Positions 4,298 to 5,068 of a DNA stretch of 5,068 nucleotides are shown here, piece by piece. Within the stretch, counting starts at the first letter, position 1. Each line of letters opens with the position of its first letter. The notes under the pieces are model-generated. The model searched no databases and had not been told where the DNA came from. It saw only the letters and a program-made list of their open reading frames with translations. Source of the DNA: Sporomusaceae bacterium (lineage in GTDB: Bacteria; Bacillota; Negativicutes; DSM-13327); contig JAPUES010000275.1 of the NCBI GenBank assembly GCA_027492445.1, forward strand, positions 1 through 5,068. The letters run 5' to 3'. The position numbers and the translations under genes were made by a program.

Positions 4298-4930
4298 ATA
4301 AAATCACAAAAATTATTATTAGTAGCATTAACAGCAGTGCTGATTGGCACATCGACCGCACCTGTAGCTGCCGCGAATACTGTAACTTTCAGTAGTGGTG
4401 GTTCTAACCAGATTTATTTTAGATACAAACCAATTGTAATACAACCGATACCTAAACCAGTGCCAGCACCAGCACCGACAACGACACCAACCCCTGCACC
4501 AATTCCAGCTCCGGCTCCAACAACAATCCCAAGTGGTATGCCTTCAGCACTTACAGCGATGGAACAACAAATGGTCAATTTAGTGAACCAAGAACGAGTA
4601 AATCAAGGCTTGAAGCCGCTTGAAGTGGACATGCGTTTAGTGAAAGCAGCTAGATTAAAAAGCCAGGATATGATTGACAAGAATTATACCAGCCATATTT
4701 CGCCTACCTATGGTTCACCTTTTGATATGCTTAAATCAATGGGAATTACCTATAAGACAGCAGGTGAAAATATTGCAGGGGCGGGTACCGTAGAACGCGC
4801 TCATACCAATTTAATGAACTCTTCAGGTCACAGGGCTAATATCCTTTATACTGGCTATACCAAAATAGGTATTGGTATTGTACAAGGTGGTCCTTATGGT
4901 TTGATGATAACACAACTCTTTATGGGGTAA
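4298..4930 (+). CDS. Secreted CAP-domain (YkwD/SCP-like) protein with proline-rich linker
   Basis: Starting at ATA 4298 the protein is 210 residues. Residues 1-26 form a complete signal peptide: KSQK, a hydrophobic core LLLVALTAVLIG, and a cleavage site after A24-A25-A26. A short mature N-terminus follows, then a Pro/Ala/Thr linker (50-78) in which PAPAPTT is repeated. The CAP domain (about 85-210) shows VNLVNQERVNQGLKPL, H133 in SHISPTYGSPFDML, E157 in AGENIA, H169, and LMNSSGHRANIL (172-183). H133, E157 and H169 or H178 match the conserved His/Glu cleft of the family. Bacterial CAP proteins are secreted or wall-associated, often spore- or envelope-linked, and most have no proven activity. 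The reading frame is open back to a TAG at 4214, but no ATG/GTG/TTG occurs before the GTG at 4337. That GTG would remove the charged part and half the core of the signal peptide, so ATA (or ATC at 4295) is preferred. A sequencing error or start-codon mutation is the alternative. Confidence 0.85.
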   Translation: MKSQKLLLVALTAVLIGTSTAPVAAANTVTFSSGGSNQIYFRYKPIVIQPIPKPVPAPAPTTTPTPAPIPAPAPTTIPSGMPSALTAMEQQMVNLVNQERVNQGLKPLEVDMRLVKAARLKSQDMIDKNYTSHISPTYGSPFDMLKSMGITYKTAGENIAGAGTVERAHTNLMNSSGHRANILYTGYTKIGIGIVQGGPYGLMITQLFMG

Positions 4931-4937
4931 TAAAAAT

Positions 4938-4982
4938 AGGAGTAGAGCAGCATCGAAGATGTAGCTTTACTCCTGTTTTTTA
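4938..4982 (+). terminator. Strong Rho-independent terminator after the CAP-domain gene
   Basis: AGGAGTAGAGC (4938-4948) pairs with GCTTTACTCCT (4964-4974) with one G-U pair. Inside it CATC and GATG form a second short stem around a GAA loop. A run of T (4976-4982) follows directly. It starts eight bases past the stop codon, so the CAP gene is probably the last in its transcript. Confidence 0.9.
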
Positions 4983-5017
4983 TTGCCACCTTTCATGAAT
5001 AAAAGTATAGCACTTTG

Positions 5018-5026
5018 TGGTAAAAT
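5018..5026 (+). promoter_or_regulatory. Extended -10 promoter for the gene at the right edge
   Basis: TGGTAAAAT (5018-5026) fits an extended -10 box (TGN then a TATAAT-like hexamer), with transcription likely starting near 5033. An alternative reading is TTGTGG (5015-5020) with TATGAT (5037-5042), spacer 16. Either lies just before the ribosome binding site of the next gene and after the terminator. Confidence 0.45.
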
Positions 5027-5055
5027 AGAAGTATCTTATGATAAGGGGAAAGGCA

Positions 5056-5068
5056 ATGGGATACTTTT
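5056..5068 (+). CDS. Start of an unidentified gene, cut by window edge
   Basis: ATG at 5056 follows AAGGGG (5043-5048) with a 7-base gap and an upstream promoter-like site. Only Met-Gly-Tyr-Phe is visible before the window ends, so no product can be assigned. Confidence 0.5.

Noticed and set aside
4273..4320. ATG at 4273 as start of the CAP gene
   Set aside because: It is in a different frame, lies before the AAGGGGG, and would need a frameshift to reach the CAP reading frame.

Overview
The window looks like a spore-surface or cell-surface locus from a low-GC, endospore-forming Firmicute. The evidence is AT-rich intergenic DNA, strong AAGGAGG-type ribosome binding sites, a BclA-like collagen-repeat protein, and several sites resembling the mother-cell sporulation sigma factors SigE/SigK (CATANNNTA with an upstream AC). 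A clostridial or Sporomusa/Pelosinus-like host is my guess, not something the sequence proves.

Layout. Positions 1-334 (minus) hold the N-terminal part of a collagen-like protein made of Gly-Ala-Thr triplets; it runs off the left edge. Directly upstream of it on the same strand (396-1490) is a family 2 glycosyltransferase with a C-terminal TPR region. Divergent from that gene is a second glycosyltransferase (1726-2553, plus). As far as I can judge from memory it resembles the N-terminal GT-A domain of animal collagen galactosyltransferases (COLGALT/GLT25D) and the related accessory domain of lysyl hydroxylase LH3. It is followed by a 99-residue protein of unknown function with a helical, possibly coiled-coil C-terminus (2813-3112, plus) and a two-way terminator. 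A convergent gene (3153-3911, minus) encodes a 252-residue protein with 17 cysteines. After a 386-base non-coding stretch comes a secreted CAP-domain (YkwD/SCP-like) protein (4298-4930, plus), which seems to lack any ATG/GTG/TTG start at the place its signal peptide requires. A strong terminator follows, then the first codons of another plus-strand gene at the right edge.

How the genes may work together. The main hypothesis is a small collagen-glycosylation module: a Thr-rich collagen-like surface protein with two neighbouring glycosyltransferases, one resembling the enzymes that glycosylate animal collagen. Five genes (the collagen-like gene, both transferases, the 99-residue gene and the Cys-rich gene) have an AC-N15 to N17-CATANNNT(A/G) promoter-like site upstream. 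That would fit one regulon acting in the mother cell late in sporulation, building a glycosylated, disulfide-linked outer spore layer. The CAP gene lacks such a site and may be regulated separately. All functional links are inference from sequence and position.
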